DNA from: Streptomyces sp. NBC_01235
Lineage (GTDB): Bacteria; Actinomycetota; Actinomycetes; Streptomycetales; Streptomycetaceae
Assembly (NCBI RefSeq): GCF_035989285.1
Contig: NZ_CP108513.1
Location: 2,356,001 to 2,420,000, forward strand
Direction of reading: 5' to 3'
DNA length: 64,000 nt
Shown here: piece by piece, positions 25,987 to 38,690 of the stretch
How the letters are laid out: each line of letters starts with the position of its first letter
How positions within the stretch are numbered: position 1 is the first letter of the stretch
Position numbers and translations under genes: made by a program
Notes under the pieces: generated by a model
Databases searched by the model: none
What the model was told of the DNA's origin: nothing
The model's input: only the letters and a program-made list of their open reading frames with translations

Positions 25987-27504
25987 TCAGCCGAGAGGCA
26001 CCACCTCAGGCAACCCCACAGGCCACGTATGCACAGGCTCCCCGAGACGCATCAGCTCCGCATACCTCCGCGTGGTGGCCGCAAGCGCCGCGTCCCGCGA
26101 CAACCCCGCCTCCACCGCCCGGTGGAACGTCGCCACCTGCCAGGTCGCCCCGTTGGCCCGCCGCCGGCACCGCTCCTCGATGACGCCCAGATACAGATCG
26201 CGATCGGCGGGCTCCACGCCCCACCCGTCCAGACCCTCCTCGGCCAGCGGCAGCAGCTCGTCCCGCACGAGACTCACCGCGTCCACCTCGACCACACCCC
26301 CCAGCCGCCCCCGCCGCGGCCACTGCAACCGCGCGTCGATCCCGTACCGGCACGCGGCGTCGAAGTTGGCCGCGGCCGCCTCGAACGGCAACCGGGTCCA
26401 CACCGGCCGGGACTCGTCGGCCAGGGCCCGGACGACGCCGTAGTAGAAGGCCGCGTTGGCGATCACGTCCGTCACCGTCGGCCCGGCGGGCAGGACGCGG
26501 TTCTCCACCCGCAGGTGCGGAACGCCGTCGGCGATGCCGTAGACGGGCCGGTTCCAGCGGTAGACCGTGCCGTTGTGCAGGACGAGCTCGGCGAGCGAGG
26601 GCACCCCGCCCGCCTCCAGGACCTCCAGCGGGTCCTCCTCGTCGCAGATGGGCAGCAGCGGCGGGAAGAAGCGCAGGTTCTCCTCGAACAGCTCGTACGC
26701 CGAGCTGATCCACCGCTCCCCGAACCACGTCCGCGGCCGTACGCCCTGCGCCTGGAGTTCCGGCGGCCGGGTGTCGGTGGCCTGCTGGAACAGCGGGGGC
26801 CGTGACTCCCGCCACAGCTCGTGCCCGAACAGGAACGGCGAGTTGGCGCCGACGGCGATCTGCGCGGCGGTGACGGCCTGCGCCGCGTTCCACACCGCGG
26901 CGAAGCGACCCGGCGTGACCTGGAGGTGCAGTTGCACGGAGGTGCAGGCCGCCTCGGGCACGATCGACTTCGAGGTGCACGACAGCCGCTCCACCCCGTC
27001 GATCTCGAGCGCGAAGTCCTCTCCCCGGGCGGCCACGATCTGGTCGTTGAGGAGGGTGTAACGATCGACGTCGGAAAGGTTGGACGAGACCAGGTCGTCA
27101 CGGTCGAGGGTCGGCAGAATACCGATCATCACGATGCCGGCATCGACCTCGCCCGCCTTTCGATGGGCATATGCCAGTGACGTACGGAGTTCCTCCGCAA
27201 GCCGGTCGAATACCCGACCACCCAATCGATGTGGAGCTATGTTGACTTCCAGGTTGAACATGGCGAGTTCTGTTTGAAAATCGCGGCTCGCGATCCTCTC
27301 CAACACTTGTCCATTCAGCATTTTCGGCAGGCCGTCGGCACCCGCGAGATTCAGTTCGATCTCGAGCCCCATGAGGTTCTTGGGGCGGTCGAAGCGCTTC
27401 TGGGCCAGGAGCCGCTCAAGCCCCGTCAGACACCGCCGCAGCTTGTCCCGGTAGTGCTGACGATCGGACAGGTCGAACGCGCCTGCCACGACCTTCTCCC
27501 CCAT
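25987..27504 (-). CDS. Glutamate-cysteine ligase family protein (GCS2-type)
   Basis: A 505-residue protein. The early MGLEIELNLAGADGLPKMLNGQVLERI matches the start of GCS2-type carboxylate-amine ligases, with Glu residues that bind Mg-ATP. FNLEVNIAPHRLGG, SCTSKSIVPEAACTSVQLHLQVTP (the acceptor/adenylate region) and HLRVENRVLPAGPTVTDVIANAAFYYGVV follow. Members ligate the gamma-carboxyl of glutamate to an amine: GshA, mycothiol-unrelated homologues, and ergothioneine EgtA. Streptomyces make ergothioneine, but no egt genes are nearby, so substrate is not assigned. ATG 27504 with AAGGTCGTGGCAGG upstream on the sense strand is the sensible start. Confidence 0.85.
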   Translation of the reverse strand: MGEKVVAGAFDLSDRQHYRDKLRRCLTGLERLLAQKRFDRPKNLMGLEIELNLAGADGLPKMLNGQVLERIASRDFQTELAMFNLEVNIAPHRLGGRVFDRLAEELRTSLAYAHRKAGEVDAGIVMIGILPTLDRDDLVSSNLSDVDRYTLLNDQIVAARGEDFALEIDGVERLSCTSKSIVPEAACTSVQLHLQVTPGRFAAVWNAAQAVTAAQIAVGANSPFLFGHELWRESRPPLFQQATDTRPPELQAQGVRPRTWFGERWISSAYELFEENLRFFPPLLPICDEEDPLEVLEAGGVPSLAELVLHNGTVYRWNRPVYGIADGVPHLRVENRVLPAGPTVTDVIANAAFYYGVVRALADESRPVWTRLPFEAAAANFDAACRYGIDARLQWPRRGRLGGVVEVDAVSLVRDELLPLAEEGLDGWGVEPADRDLYLGVIEERCRRRANGATWQVATFHRAVEAGLSRDAALAATTRRYAELMRLGEPVHTWPVGLPEVVPLG

Positions 27505-28073
27505 CGAAGCGTCCCTCCTCGCATGGGCGGGCCGACGATCCCGGCCGCCGGATGTCTTGGGTCAGGTGGGATGATGCCCAGCCCGGCCGATCGATAACGT
27601 CCCCCCGCCGGGCGCGTACCCGCTACGCTGACCGAAAGCCACTGGCGGTGACCGGTGGCACATTCACCGGGCATGCGACCGGGCACCCATTCACGAACTC
27701 GTAACTCGTGAGAAACGCCGACGAGAATGGGCCGACCACTCCGCGCCCATAACCTGAGGTCATCGCGGCACGGCCCGCTCTGAATCGGGATGATTCACAC
27801 GTATCACCGACCGAATGAGCCCTTGCCGAGTGTCCCGGAATCGACTAGACGAAACACAGTCTGAACACGTGTCGTATAAACTCCGCGAACAAGGCAGAGA
27901 AGGTTGGCGCCCACGGTCGAAGGAGCCTGTCGTCGAAGGGACGGCAGGCCGCTCGCGCACCCCGGGCAACCCCAGACCCGGCCCCCGCCTCTCCGACCTC
28001 CGAGAGCTAGCTGACAGCGCCGTCCGCCCACGCCCTCGCGCCACCGTGCCTGTCGAATGAGAGGCGACCCACC
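27505..28073. other. 569-bp intergenic region
   Basis: No gene is supported: open frames on both strands lack starts with ribosome binding sites and third-position GC bias. It holds an inverted repeat TCACGA-N9-TCGTGA (27691-27711), and around 27862 ACACGTGT lies beside CGTATAAAC, a plausible -10 box for the plus-strand gene at 28074. The GCS gene's promoter must also be here. Confidence 0.6.
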
Positions 28074-28664
28074 ATGCCTTTGCATGTCCCCCCGGCTCCC
28101 GCGCCCGCCCTTCGCTCCGTCCTCACGGCACTCGGTTCCCCCACCGCGGTCCGCGAGGCTCGTACGCCCTCCCTGCGCACCGCTCAGGGTGAGGCCACCC
28201 CCGAGCTCCCGCTGCCTCTGCACGTCCTGGAGCGGATCACCCCCGAAGGCGTGGCCGCGACCCGGCTGGCCGGCTGGCGCTTCCTGATCCGCTGCGGCGA
28301 CCGCGCCGTGGCCGCGGCCGAGACCCGGCTCACCCCGGACGGCTGGGCGTTCTCGCACTTCTTCGAGGGCCCCTACATCGCCTCGACCGAACGCGCCCTG
28401 CGCCAGGCCGAGTCCACCACCCAGCCCTACCAGGCGCGCCTGCTGTCGGTGCCCGGGCTCTACATGCTCACGCTCTGGCTGCACGGCGACAGCGCCTCGG
28501 ACGGCACCACCGGCCATCCCGCCCCGACCGACCTGCTGGTGCCGCTGGCCCCGGCGCCGCCCGGCATCGCCGCCCACCGTCCGCACCACGTCGCCGAGTT
28601 GCTCCCGGTGCTGACCCTCCGGGTGGCACCGGCGCCGCCCCCGCTGCTCGGCTCACCGGCCTGA
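28074..28664 (+). CDS. Conserved hypothetical protein of 196 residues
   Basis: The ATG at 28074 is preceded by GAGAGGCG. The protein has an Ala/Pro-rich start, then VLERITPEGVAATRLAGWRFLIRCGDRAVAAAETRLTPDGWAFSHFFEGPYIASTERALRQAE, which reads like a mixed alpha/beta sensor-like domain, and a Pro-rich tail (APAPPPLLGSPA). The GWxF..RCGD..A element and HFFEGPY are distinctive; I recall similar proteins in Streptomyces without a function. No membrane segment or signal peptide is seen. A hairpin at 28697-28724 follows. Confidence 0.78.
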   Translation: MPLHVPPAPAPALRSVLTALGSPTAVREARTPSLRTAQGEATPELPLPLHVLERITPEGVAATRLAGWRFLIRCGDRAVAAAETRLTPDGWAFSHFFEGPYIASTERALRQAESTTQPYQARLLSVPGLYMLTLWLHGDSASDGTTGHPAPTDLLVPLAPAPPGIAAHRPHHVAELLPVLTLRVAPAPPPLLGSPA

Positions 28665-28696
28665 CCGACACGACCGGCCGGGCCCACACCCCCGTA

Positions 28697-28724
28697 CCCC
28701 GTCGCCGCGGCCCCGGCGGCGGGG
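28697..28724 (+). terminator. Hairpin after the 28074 gene
   Basis: CCCCGTCGCCG pairs with CGGCGGCGGGG (one mismatch) around a six-base loop, 33 bp past the stop codon; no U-tract. Confidence 0.6.
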
Positions 28725-28838
28725 TGCGGTGCTGTCCCGCGACACGGAACCGCCCAGGGAACCCGCCACGTCCCGTCCGGACCAGTGCCGTGGCAGGCAA
28801 CGTTTGCCCGTGAAGGAGCGGCGTCCGGTGCGTGCTCT

Positions 28839-28972
28839 GGGGTCCCCCCCCCGGCCGAAGGCTGGGGGAGTGCCGGCCGAAGGCCCCCGTGCTGGACGTA
28901 CGTGGGTCTTCGGCCGGTGCGGCGAGTGGGGGCATGGGGGCACCTCCCACGCCCTTGAGGCAGTGAGGGAGC
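28839..28972. repeat. Two Streptomyces palindromic intergenic elements
   Basis: The first is GGGGTCCCCC...GGCCGAAGGCTGGGGGAG (28839-28870). The second is GGGGGCACCTCCCACGCCCT...GTGAGGGAG (28937-28972). The GGGGTCCCCC/GGGGGAG type of palindrome recurs at 48816-48868 and 51753-51784. The surrounding gap (28725-29262) has no supportable gene. Confidence 0.65.
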
Positions 28973-29262
28973 GTGCCGGGCGTCGCGACGGGGCGAACGT
29001 CGCCTGTCACGGCACTAGTCCCATCCGACCACCAGGAACCACCCGAAGTGACGGTGCGGTCGAGATGAACCGCCCGCGCGGGTGATGCGTCATCAACCTG
29101 TGAGAGGCGGTGCCGCGAAATCCCTGCGGAACGACCTCCGTAGGGCAACACTGGGTTCCGACCGACTTATCACAACGGGGGGCGGCCATGAACGACGCTT
29201 CAAGCCGCGGGACAGACACGACAGCCATCTCACTCATCACGCCAGAGCGGAAGTTCCCATCC

Positions 29263-29451
29263 ATGTGCCAGCACCAGCCACCGTGCCCGTCAGCGACCTC
29301 AGCCGACCGGGAGTCCGCCCGCCTCGTGGCGCACCACCCGGAACAGGGCTGGAGCCTGCTGTGCAACGGCGTCCTGCTCTTCGAGGACACCGGTGAGCTC
29401 CTGCCGGACGGCCAGGTCATCGCCCCCCACCGGGCCGTGACCGCCGCCTGA
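29263..29451 (+). CDS. DUF5999 family small protein
   Basis: The 62-residue protein MCQHQPPCPSATSADRESAR followed by LVAHHPEQGWSLLCNGVLLF and EDTGELLPDGQVIAPHRAVT is recognisable as DUF5999, with the Cys pair in MCQHQPPCP suggesting metal binding. The same frame is open upstream to an ATG at 29188 preceded by GGGGGG, which would add 25 residues (MNDASSRGTDTTAISLITPE...). The family start MCQHQ favours 29263, but the better ribosome binding site belongs to 29188, so the start is genuinely unclear. A perfect hairpin follows. Function unknown. Confidence 0.82.
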   Translation: MCQHQPPCPSATSADRESARLVAHHPEQGWSLLCNGVLLFEDTGELLPDGQVIAPHRAVTAA

Positions 29452-29458
29452 GCATTGC

Positions 29459-29484
29459 CCGGACGGCGCGGGACCGCCGTCCGG
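29459..29484 (+). terminator. Hairpin after the DUF5999 gene
   Basis: A perfect 9-bp stem CCGGACGGC / GCCGTCCGG with an eight-base loop, seven bp after the stop codon. Confidence 0.7.
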
Positions 29485-29678
29485 AGACATGAGGGGCCGG
29501 CCCGCAGACACGCACTGCGAACCGGCCCCGACGCGTGTCCGGGGTCGCTCACTCCCCGTAGTCGCCCGGTTTCCGCGCGGTGCATCCCTCTGTATGTCTT
29601 CCCACGGCCCCGCATTTTCCGGAAGACTCCTGGAAGTTTCGGCGCTGCGCCCGAAGCGACGCGACGGAGGTGGGGGAA

Positions 29679-32697
<3,019 letters not shown>

Positions 32698-32701
<4 letters not shown>

Positions 32702-33696
32702 GAGCCGCCTCCTCGCATGGTCGTGGTGGCGCCCTGGAGGTCGCGGCGGAGCACGAACCGCTGGTAGGCGAGGGCGAAGACGAGGCTGATACCGAAGATC
32801 GCCACGCTGATCGCGCTGGCGTAGCCGACCTGGTAGCGCTTGAAGCCGTACTGGAACATGGTCACGGCCATCGTCTCGGAGTGATGGTCGGGACCGCCCG
32901 CGGTGACGACCCACACCAGGTCGAAGAGCTGGATCGAGCCGATCACCGACAGGAAGACGCTGATCCGCAGGGTCGGCGCGAGCAGCGGCAGGGTGATGTT
33001 GCGGAAGCGCTGCCAGGGGCCGGCTCCGTCGATCAGGGCCGCCTCGGTCAACTCGGCCGGGATGGACTGGAGTCCGGCCAGGTAGAGCATCATGTGGAAG
33101 CCGAAGTACTTCCACGTCATGACCAGGAAGAGGGTGGCCATGACGGTGGAGGGGTCGGCGAACCACTGCCCGCCCACCCCGTCCAGCCCGATCGCGCCCA
33201 GGACGTGGTCGGCGAGGCCGTCGTCCGGGGCGAAGATCATGCTGAAGAGGACGCCGGTGATCGCCTCGGAGAGGATGTACGGTGCGAAGAACAGCATCCG
33301 GTACACGGCCCGGCCGCGGATCCGCTGGTTGAGCGCGACCGCGAGGGCGAGCGCGAACGGCAGTTGCAGGACGAGCGAGAGTCCGACCAGGAGCAGGCAG
33401 CGCCACAGGTCGCCCAGGAACACCGGGTCCTTCAAGAGCCGGGTGAAGTTGTCGCCGCCGATGTAGTCCTCGGGCATGCCGAAGCCGCCCCAGCGGAAGA
33501 ACGAGGCGTACAGCGCGAACAGCATCGGCAGCAGCACGAGCGTGCCGAACAGCACCAGCGCGGGCACCTGGAAGCCGACGGCGGTGAGCCAGTGCAGCGC
33601 CCGCCGCCGCGCCCGGCCCCGGTCCCTGCCTGCGACCGGGGGCGGGAGGTCGACGTCCGGGCCGCTGCGCTTGTCCGGGAGGAAGGTGGAGGTCAT
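32698..33696 (-). CDS. ABC sugar transporter permease (MalF-type, first subunit)
   Basis: A 332-residue permease with a charged cytoplasmic N-terminus (RDRGRARRRALHW) and about six to seven helices. The EAA motif reads SIPAELTEAALIDGAGPWQRFRNITLPLLAP. It is a CUT1 MalF-type subunit that forms the transmembrane channel together with the second permease, whose start overlaps its stop. Only six bp separate its start (33696) from the binding protein's stop (33703), so the three genes are one operon. RBS on the minus strand is inside the preceding gene. Confidence 0.93.
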
Positions 33697-33702
33697 CGCC
33701 TG

Positions 33703-34995
33703 CTACTGCTCTTCCTTCGCGACCTTGGTGATCGACTCGGTGACCTGCTGGGGCGACTTGGAGCCGGCGATGAGCGCGGCGACGCTGTCGTTGACCTCCT
33801 GGCCGAGGGCGGGCGCGTACGCCTGGTCGAGGTAGAGCTGGAAGCCGGTGGCGGCCTTCAACTGGGCTTGTACGGCTTTGATGTTGGGGTCGGTGATGGC
33901 GCTGTCGGCGGCCGGTACGACGGGCAGCACCCCGGTCTTCTTGACCAGTGCGGTGTCCGTGGCGGCGGAGGCGAAGAACTTCAGGAAGTCGACGGCCGCC
34001 TGCGGGGCGCCCTTGCGCAGGGCGTGTCCGCCGCCTCCGCCGAACACCTCGGTGATCACGCCCTTGCCGCCCTCGACCGCCGGGAACGGGAAGAAGCCGA
34101 GGTTCGCACCGAGCCCCTTGCCCGCGTCCGCCTCCACGGTCGGCGCCCACTGGCCCATGAGTTCCATCGCGGCCTTGCCGTTGCCGACGGCGGCGGCCTG
34201 GCCGGTGGGGCTGGAGTAGGCGGCGCCGAGGAAGCCCTTCTGGAACGGCTTCAGGTCGACGAGGTCCTGGAGGTGCTGCCCGGCCTGGACGAACCCGTCC
34301 CCGGTGAAGTCCTTGTCGTCCCCGGCCTTCTGCAGGGCGTCGGCACCGGCCGTGCGCATCGCCAGATACGCCCAGTAGTACATGCCGGGCCACTTCTCCT
34401 TGCCGGCCAGGGCGAGCGGCGTGATCCCGGCCGCCTTCAGCTTGCGCACGGCGTCGAGGAAGCCGCTCCAGGTGGTGGGCGGCGCGCTGACGCCGGCCTG
34501 CTTGAAGAGCGCCTTGTTGTACCAGAACCCGATCATCCCGATGTCGAACGGGACGCCGTACACCTTCTTGTCCAGCAGGTAGGGCTCGCGGGCGACCGAC
34601 AGCAGGTTGTCCCCCCACTCCTTCGTCCGGTCCGTGAGGTCCTCGACGAGCCCGGCGTCGACCTGCTGCCTCAGGACACCGCCGCCCCAGGTGTGGAAGA
34701 TGTCGGGAAGCTTCCCGGAGGCGGTCAGCGCCGTCATCTTCGACTTGTAGGCGTCGTTCTCCAACTGAACGATCTTGATCTTCACGTTGGAGTTCTGGGC
34801 CTCGAACTGCTTGGCGAGAGCGGCCCAGACATCCTTGGCCGGCTGGGTGGTGGAGATGTTCCACCACTCGATCGTGGTCGTCCCCGACGACCCCCCGTCC
34901 GAGTCGCCGCCGCAGGCGCTCAGAGCCGTCATGCTCAGACCGGCCGCGGCGGAGGCCGCCAGGAAGCCGCGGCGGGAGAGTGCCGGGTCGCCCAT
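33703..34995 (-). CDS. ABC sugar-binding lipoprotein (Tat-exported)
   Basis: A 430-residue protein starting at ATG 34995, six bases after AAGGAG; ATG 34998 is a weaker alternative. The N-terminus ALSRRGFLAASAAAGLSMTALSACGG combines a twin-arginine motif (SRRGFLA) with a lipobox (LSAC), so it is exported folded and lipid-anchored. Mature residues show the CUT1 solute-binding pattern: TTTIEWWNISTTQPAKDVWAALAKQFEAQNSNVKIKIVQ and a GNGKAAMELMGQWAPTVEADAGKG loop. It is the first gene of the importer operon, and downstream context with a GH10 xylanase points to xylo-oligosaccharides, as in Streptomyces BxlE; that substrate is inferred. Confidence 0.92.
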   Translation of the reverse strand: MGDPALSRRGFLAASAAAGLSMTALSACGGDSDGGSSGTTTIEWWNISTTQPAKDVWAALAKQFEAQNSNVKIKIVQLENDAYKSKMTALTASGKLPDIFHTWGGGVLRQQVDAGLVEDLTDRTKEWGDNLLSVAREPYLLDKKVYGVPFDIGMIGFWYNKALFKQAGVSAPPTTWSGFLDAVRKLKAAGITPLALAGKEKWPGMYYWAYLAMRTAGADALQKAGDDKDFTGDGFVQAGQHLQDLVDLKPFQKGFLGAAYSSPTGQAAAVGNGKAAMELMGQWAPTVEADAGKGLGANLGFFPFPAVEGGKGVITEVFGGGGGHALRKGAPQAAVDFLKFFASAATDTALVKKTGVLPVVPAADSAITDPNIKAVQAQLKAATGFQLYLDQAYAPALGQEVNDSVAALIAGSKSPQQVTESITKVAKEEQ

Positions 34996-35013
34996 CATGC
35001 GCTCCTTGATAGA

Positions 35014-35026
35014 TCGAAAGTTTCGA
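35014..35026. promoter_or_regulatory. Candidate BxlR-type operator
   Basis: The perfect palindrome TCGAAAGTTTCGA lies 19 bp upstream of the binding-protein start on the minus strand. From memory the Streptomyces BxlR repressor of xylo-oligosaccharide uptake binds CGAA-N-TTCG type sites; here the spacing is CGAA-AGT-TTCG. A half-site (GGAAGTTTCGG) also precedes the LacI gene near 29636. Confidence 0.6.
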
Positions 35027-35392
35027 ACCAGATCCAGAAAGCTTCGCTGCTGCCGCACCCTAGAGACACCCTCCGACGGGTGGCAACCCCTTGAACACAG
35101 GGAATCCAGGGGCATGTTCACGAATGGAGGCCCGACGGGATCACGATGGCCGCCGAAACATTCGGATTCCTCGGCGAACATTACGAAGCGGGACGCGGTG
35201 CGAGTGCAGTGGCCGGAATCGAACCCGTCCGTGCGCGACATCGGGCGTCAGCCCCGCGACCAGTCTTAACGGAAGCTTGACGCCGTCCCGCCCATGATCC
35301 GTGGGCCCGGGCGTCACTCTCCGCTTACGCTGATTCCGCCGTCCGCGTGATGGCCGAAACCACACGCTGAGCCGCACATCAGGAGCACGCCG
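35027..35392. other. Intergenic region between divergent operons
   Basis: About 365 bp with no supportable gene. It must contain the promoters of the sugar importer (minus) and of the APC permease (plus). A GGAGCACGCCG ribosome site precedes the permease ATG. I looked for a riboswitch-like conserved core and found none I could support. Confidence 0.5.
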
Positions 35393-37348
35393 ATGGCCAC
35401 CACCGAGCACCCTCCCCCCAGTCGTCTGCGCTCCTGGATGCTGGCGGGCCTGTCCGACATGGGCAAGGGACACGCTCAGCAGGCGGCCCCGAAGGCCGAG
35501 GCGGAGCCCGAGCACAAGGGGCAGCGCTGGTACCGCGTGATGTGCCTGACCGGCGTCGACTACTTCTCGACCCTCGGCTACCAGCCGGGCATCGCCGCGC
35601 TCGCGGCCGGCCTGCTCTCCCCCGTGGCGACCATCGTGCTGGTGATGGTCACCCTGGCGGGCGCCCTGCCCGTCTACCGTCGGGTGGCCGAGGAGAGCCC
35701 GCACGGCGAGGGCTCGATCGCCATGCTGGAGCGACTGCTGTCGTTCTGGAAGGGCAAACTGTTCGTCCTGACGCTGCTGGGCTTCGCCGCCACCGACTTC
35801 CTGATCACCATCACCCTGTCGGCGGCGGACGCCTCCACCCACCTGGTCGAGAACCCGCACCTCACCGACACCCTGCACGACAAGCAGATGGTGATCACCC
35901 TCATCCTCGTCGCCCTGCTCGGCGCGGTGTTCCTCAAGGGCTTCCTGGAGGCCATCGGCGTCGCGGTCGCCCTGGTGGTGATCTACCTGAGTCTGAACGT
36001 GGTCGTGGTGGCCGTCGGCCTGTGGCACGTGATGACCGAAGGGCATGTGATCACCGACTGGACCGGCGCCCTGACCGCCGAGCACGGCAACGTCTTCGCC
36101 ATGATCGGCGTCTCCCTGCTGGTCTTCCCCAAGCTGGCCCTGGGTCTGTCCGGTTTCGAGACCGGCGTCGCGGTCATGCCACACGTCCAGGGCGACCCGG
36201 ACGACACCGAGGAGAACCCGAAGGGCCGCATCCGGGGCACCAAGAAGCTCCTGACGGCCGCCGCCCTCATCATGAGCGTCTTCCTGATCTCCACCAGCTT
36301 CATCACCACCTGGCTGATCCCGGAGAAGGAGTTCGAGCCCGGCGGCAAGGCCAACGGACGCGCCCTCGCCTACCTGGCACACGAATACCTCGGCAACGCC
36401 TTCGGCACGGTCTACGACGTCTCGACCATCGCGATCCTCTGGTTCGCCGGCGCCTCCGCCATGGCCGGACTGCTCAACCTCATGCCCCGGTACCTGCCCC
36501 GCTACGGAATGGCCCCGCACTGGGCCCGCGCCGTCCGCCCCATGGTCATCGTCTTCACCCTGGTCGCCTTCCTGGTCACCTGGATCTTCGACGCCGACGT
36601 CGACGCCCAGGGTGGCGCCTACGCCACCGGCGTCCTGGTCCTGATGTCCTCCGCCGCGATCGCCGTGACCATCGCCGCCCGCCGCGCCCAGCAGCGGGGC
36701 TGGAGCATCGGCTTCGCCGTCGTCTCCGCGGTCCTGCTCTACGTCACCGTCGTGAACGTCATCGAACGCCCCGACGGTGTGAAGATCGGCGCCTGCTTCA
36801 TCGCGGGGATCATCCTCGTCTCGCTCCTGTCCCGGCTGGCCCGCGCCTTCGAGCTGCGCGTGACCAGCGTGACGCTGGACGACATGGCGGAACGTTTCAT
36901 CCGGGACATGGCCAGCCGCAAGATACGGTTCATCGCCAACGAGCCCGACCAGCGCGACAAGGCCGAGTACCGCGACAAGATCGAGCAGATCCGGGCCGAC
37001 AACGACATTCCCGGCGAGGACTTCGTCTTCGTCGAGGTCACCGTCATCGACCCCTCCGAGTTCGAGTCGGGCCTGACCGTCCGCGGCGAGGTCCTGCACA
37101 ACCGCTACCGCGTCCTGACCCTGGAGTCCTCCTCCATCTCCAACGCCCTGGCCGCGCTGCTCCTGTACACCCGCGACTCCACCGGCTGCCTCCCGCACAT
37201 CTACTTCGAGTGGACCGAGGGCAACCCCTTCGCCAACTTCCTGCGCTTCTTCCTGTTCGGCCAGGGCGAGGTCGCCCCGGTCACCCGCGAGGTCCTGCGC
37301 GAGGCCGAACCGGACCGCGCCCGCCGCCCCCGCGTCCACACCGGCTGA
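35393..37348 (+). CDS. APC-superfamily amino-acid/cation permease with cytosolic tail
   Basis: A 651-residue protein. An N-terminal cytoplasmic stretch (about 45 residues) is followed by around 12 helices: [43 protein letters not shown] carries the APC-type unwound helix 1 sequence ([12 protein letters not shown]). Then come [19 protein letters not shown] (substrate/cation-binding region) and [14 protein letters not shown]. The last 190 residues are soluble ([42 protein letters not shown]...), as in the KimA/KUP-like large APC transporters. K+ or amino-acid import is possible. Its length and tail are typical of Streptomyces homologues. Confidence 0.85.
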   Translation: MATTEHPPPSRLRSWMLAGLSDMGKGHAQQAAPKAEAEPEHKGQRWYRVMCLTGVDYFSTLGYQPGIAALAAGLLSPVATIVLVMVTLAGALPVYRRVAEESPHGEGSIAMLERLLSFWKGKLFVLTLLGFAATDFLITITLSAADASTHLVENPHLTDTLHDKQMVITLILVALLGAVFLKGFLEAIGVAVALVVIYLSLNVVVVAVGLWHVMTEGHVITDWTGALTAEHGNVFAMIGVSLLVFPKLALGLSGFETGVAVMPHVQGDPDDTEENPKGRIRGTKKLLTAAALIMSVFLISTSFITTWLIPEKEFEPGGKANGRALAYLAHEYLGNAFGTVYDVSTIAILWFAGASAMAGLLNLMPRYLPRYGMAPHWARAVRPMVIVFTLVAFLVTWIFDADVDAQGGAYATGVLVLMSSAAIAVTIAARRAQQRGWSIGFAVVSAVLLYVTVVNVIERPDGVKIGACFIAGIILVSLLSRLARAFELRVTSVTLDDMAERFIRDMASRKIRFIANEPDQRDKAEYRDKIEQIRADNDIPGEDFVFVEVTVIDPSEFESGLTVRGEVLHNRYRVLTLESSSISNALAALLLYTRDSTGCLPHIYFEWTEGNPFANFLRFFLFGQGEVAPVTREVLREAEPDRARRPRVHTG

Positions 37349-37453
37349 CCCGGGCCCGCCACCGTCAGAAACGCGTAAGAATCCGCCCGCGCAGCGTCAG
37401 AAGACCGTCAGCACCCCTCCCGGCATCCCACCCGGCCGCCTACCGTCGGCGTC

Positions 37454-38002
37454 ATGCAAGCGCGGGAACCGAGGCAGGGGCAAGGACCCGGCGGCGGACC
37501 GCCGTACCCGACCGTCGACCGCCACCGGCGCGCCGACGTCCGGCTCGCGACGGGCTGCGGGCTCGGCTTCTGCGCTCTGACGTTCCTGGTCGACTGGGAC
37601 GCGGAGACCCTCACCCTCCCCCGTGCCCTGCTGTGGCTGACCCTCTCCGCCGGCGTCCTCGCCGTGCTCCTCCCCCCGAGGGTCGCCGCGGGCCGCGGCT
37701 GGCTGGCGGTCAGCGGCCCGGTACGTCGGCGCCGGGTGCGCACCGACGCGTTGGTCGCCGTACGCCAGTACGCCGGGGCCTCCGCCCACCTGGTCCTGTG
37801 CGACACCCACGGACACCGGCTGGAGGTGGACCCCCGTGTGCTCACCGGCGACCCGCTGCTCTGGCACGAACTGGACACAGGTGTACGCCGCTCCCTGGAA
37901 CGCGGCACGCTGCGCGAAGGCGCCGACGTGCTGGAGCGCCTGGGCCACGAGATAGACGACACGATCGCGCGGGCGGTCCTCAAGGCGTCGGGCCTGCCCT
38001 GA
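37454..38002 (+). CDS. Hypothetical membrane protein with PH-like domain
   Basis: A 182-residue protein. Two hydrophobic segments (LATGCGLGFCALTFLVDW; ALLWLTLSAGVLAVLLPP) precede a soluble part (GWLAVSGPVRRRRVRTDALVAVRQYAGASAHLVLCDTHGHRLEVDPRVLTGDPLLWHELDTGVRRSLERG), which has the strand pattern of bacterial PH domains. The ATG at 37454 is the first in the frame. Function unknown. It ends eight bp before the convergent DUF1707 gene, so both may share a termination zone. Confidence 0.78.
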   Translation: MQAREPRQGQGPGGGPPYPTVDRHRRADVRLATGCGLGFCALTFLVDWDAETLTLPRALLWLTLSAGVLAVLLPPRVAAGRGWLAVSGPVRRRRVRTDALVAVRQYAGASAHLVLCDTHGHRLEVDPRVLTGDPLLWHELDTGVRRSLERGTLREGADVLERLGHEIDDTIARAVLKASGLP

Positions 38003-38010
38003 AGGGCGCC

Positions 38011-38580
38011 TCAGCCCTCCTGGCTCCCCCCGAACAGCCTCCGCCGCGGTGGCCGCACCACGACCTTCCCGTAGCTCATCCGCCCGACGACCTCCACCCG
38101 CAGCACGACGGGAGCGTCCGGCGGACCGGAGGGACGGCTCTTGATCCTGGCGAATTCGACGACGAGCGAGTCGGTGTCCACCACGACCCCGGGCCGCGTC
38201 ACCAGCCGCAGCGTGCCGCCGCCCATGTCCAGGTCGATCCGGAGGGCGGCGTGGCCGATCACCGCCCGGGTGAAGTCGAGCGTCACGTCCCCGAAGGACG
38301 ACTCGATCTCCAGGCGCCGCGGCACCACCCATCCGTCACCGCGCTCGGCCGAACCGCCCGTCTGCTTGATCCGGACGACGTCCTTCGCCTCGGTCCCGCC
38401 CGCCTCCGCAGGCAGGTCGGCCGTGAGCACGGCCAGCTCACCCAGCGTCCGCGCGACCAGGGCCGCCTCCACCCGCTCGTCGAGCTCGTCCGCGGTCAGC
38501 CGACCGTCCCCCGCGGCCGCGCCCAACGCCTCCACGACCCGGTCCCGGTCCTCGTGCGACGCCCGCAACTCAGCCGACAT
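38011..38580 (-). CDS. DUF1707-domain (SHOCT-like) protein
   Basis: A 189-residue protein starting at ATG 38580 after GAGGGAC. The N-terminus ELRASHEDRDRVVEALGAAAGDGRLTADELDERVEAALVARTLGELAVLTADLP is a textbook DUF1707 domain (about 55 residues, R-x-S-D/H-x-DRE-like start). The rest, with RRLEIESSFGDVTLDFTRAVIGHAALRIDLDMGGGTLRLVTRPGVVV, resembles the cell-wall-active antibiotics response (YvqF/LiaF C-terminal-like) beta-helix. Such proteins are common in Streptomyces and have been linked to envelope or developmental roles, but no function is proven here. Confidence 0.85.
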   Translation of the reverse strand: MSAELRASHEDRDRVVEALGAAAGDGRLTADELDERVEAALVARTLGELAVLTADLPAEAGGTEAKDVVRIKQTGGSAERGDGWVVPRRLEIESSFGDVTLDFTRAVIGHAALRIDLDMGGGTLRLVTRPGVVVDTDSLVVEFARIKSRPSGPPDAPVVLRVEVVGRMSYGKVVVRPPRRRLFGGSQEG

Positions 38581-38690
38581 GTCCCTCACCCCGTCCACAG
38601 CCCCCTCCACGAACTGACGTCATATCGCGTTATACCCAACGCTCGACCCCACGTCCACCACCACCCGTTTCCGGCCCTATCGTGACCGGC

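Noticed and set aside
35100..35392. Possible c-di-AMP (ydaO-type) riboswitch upstream of the APC permease
   Set aside because: Such riboswitches control some potassium/amino-acid transporters, but I could not find the conserved core elements in this leader.
35542..38685. 1047-residue plus-strand open frame overlapping the APC permease and two other genes
   Set aside because: It is a shifted frame of the real genes, dominated by Arg, Pro and Gly with no domain, as expected from high GC content.
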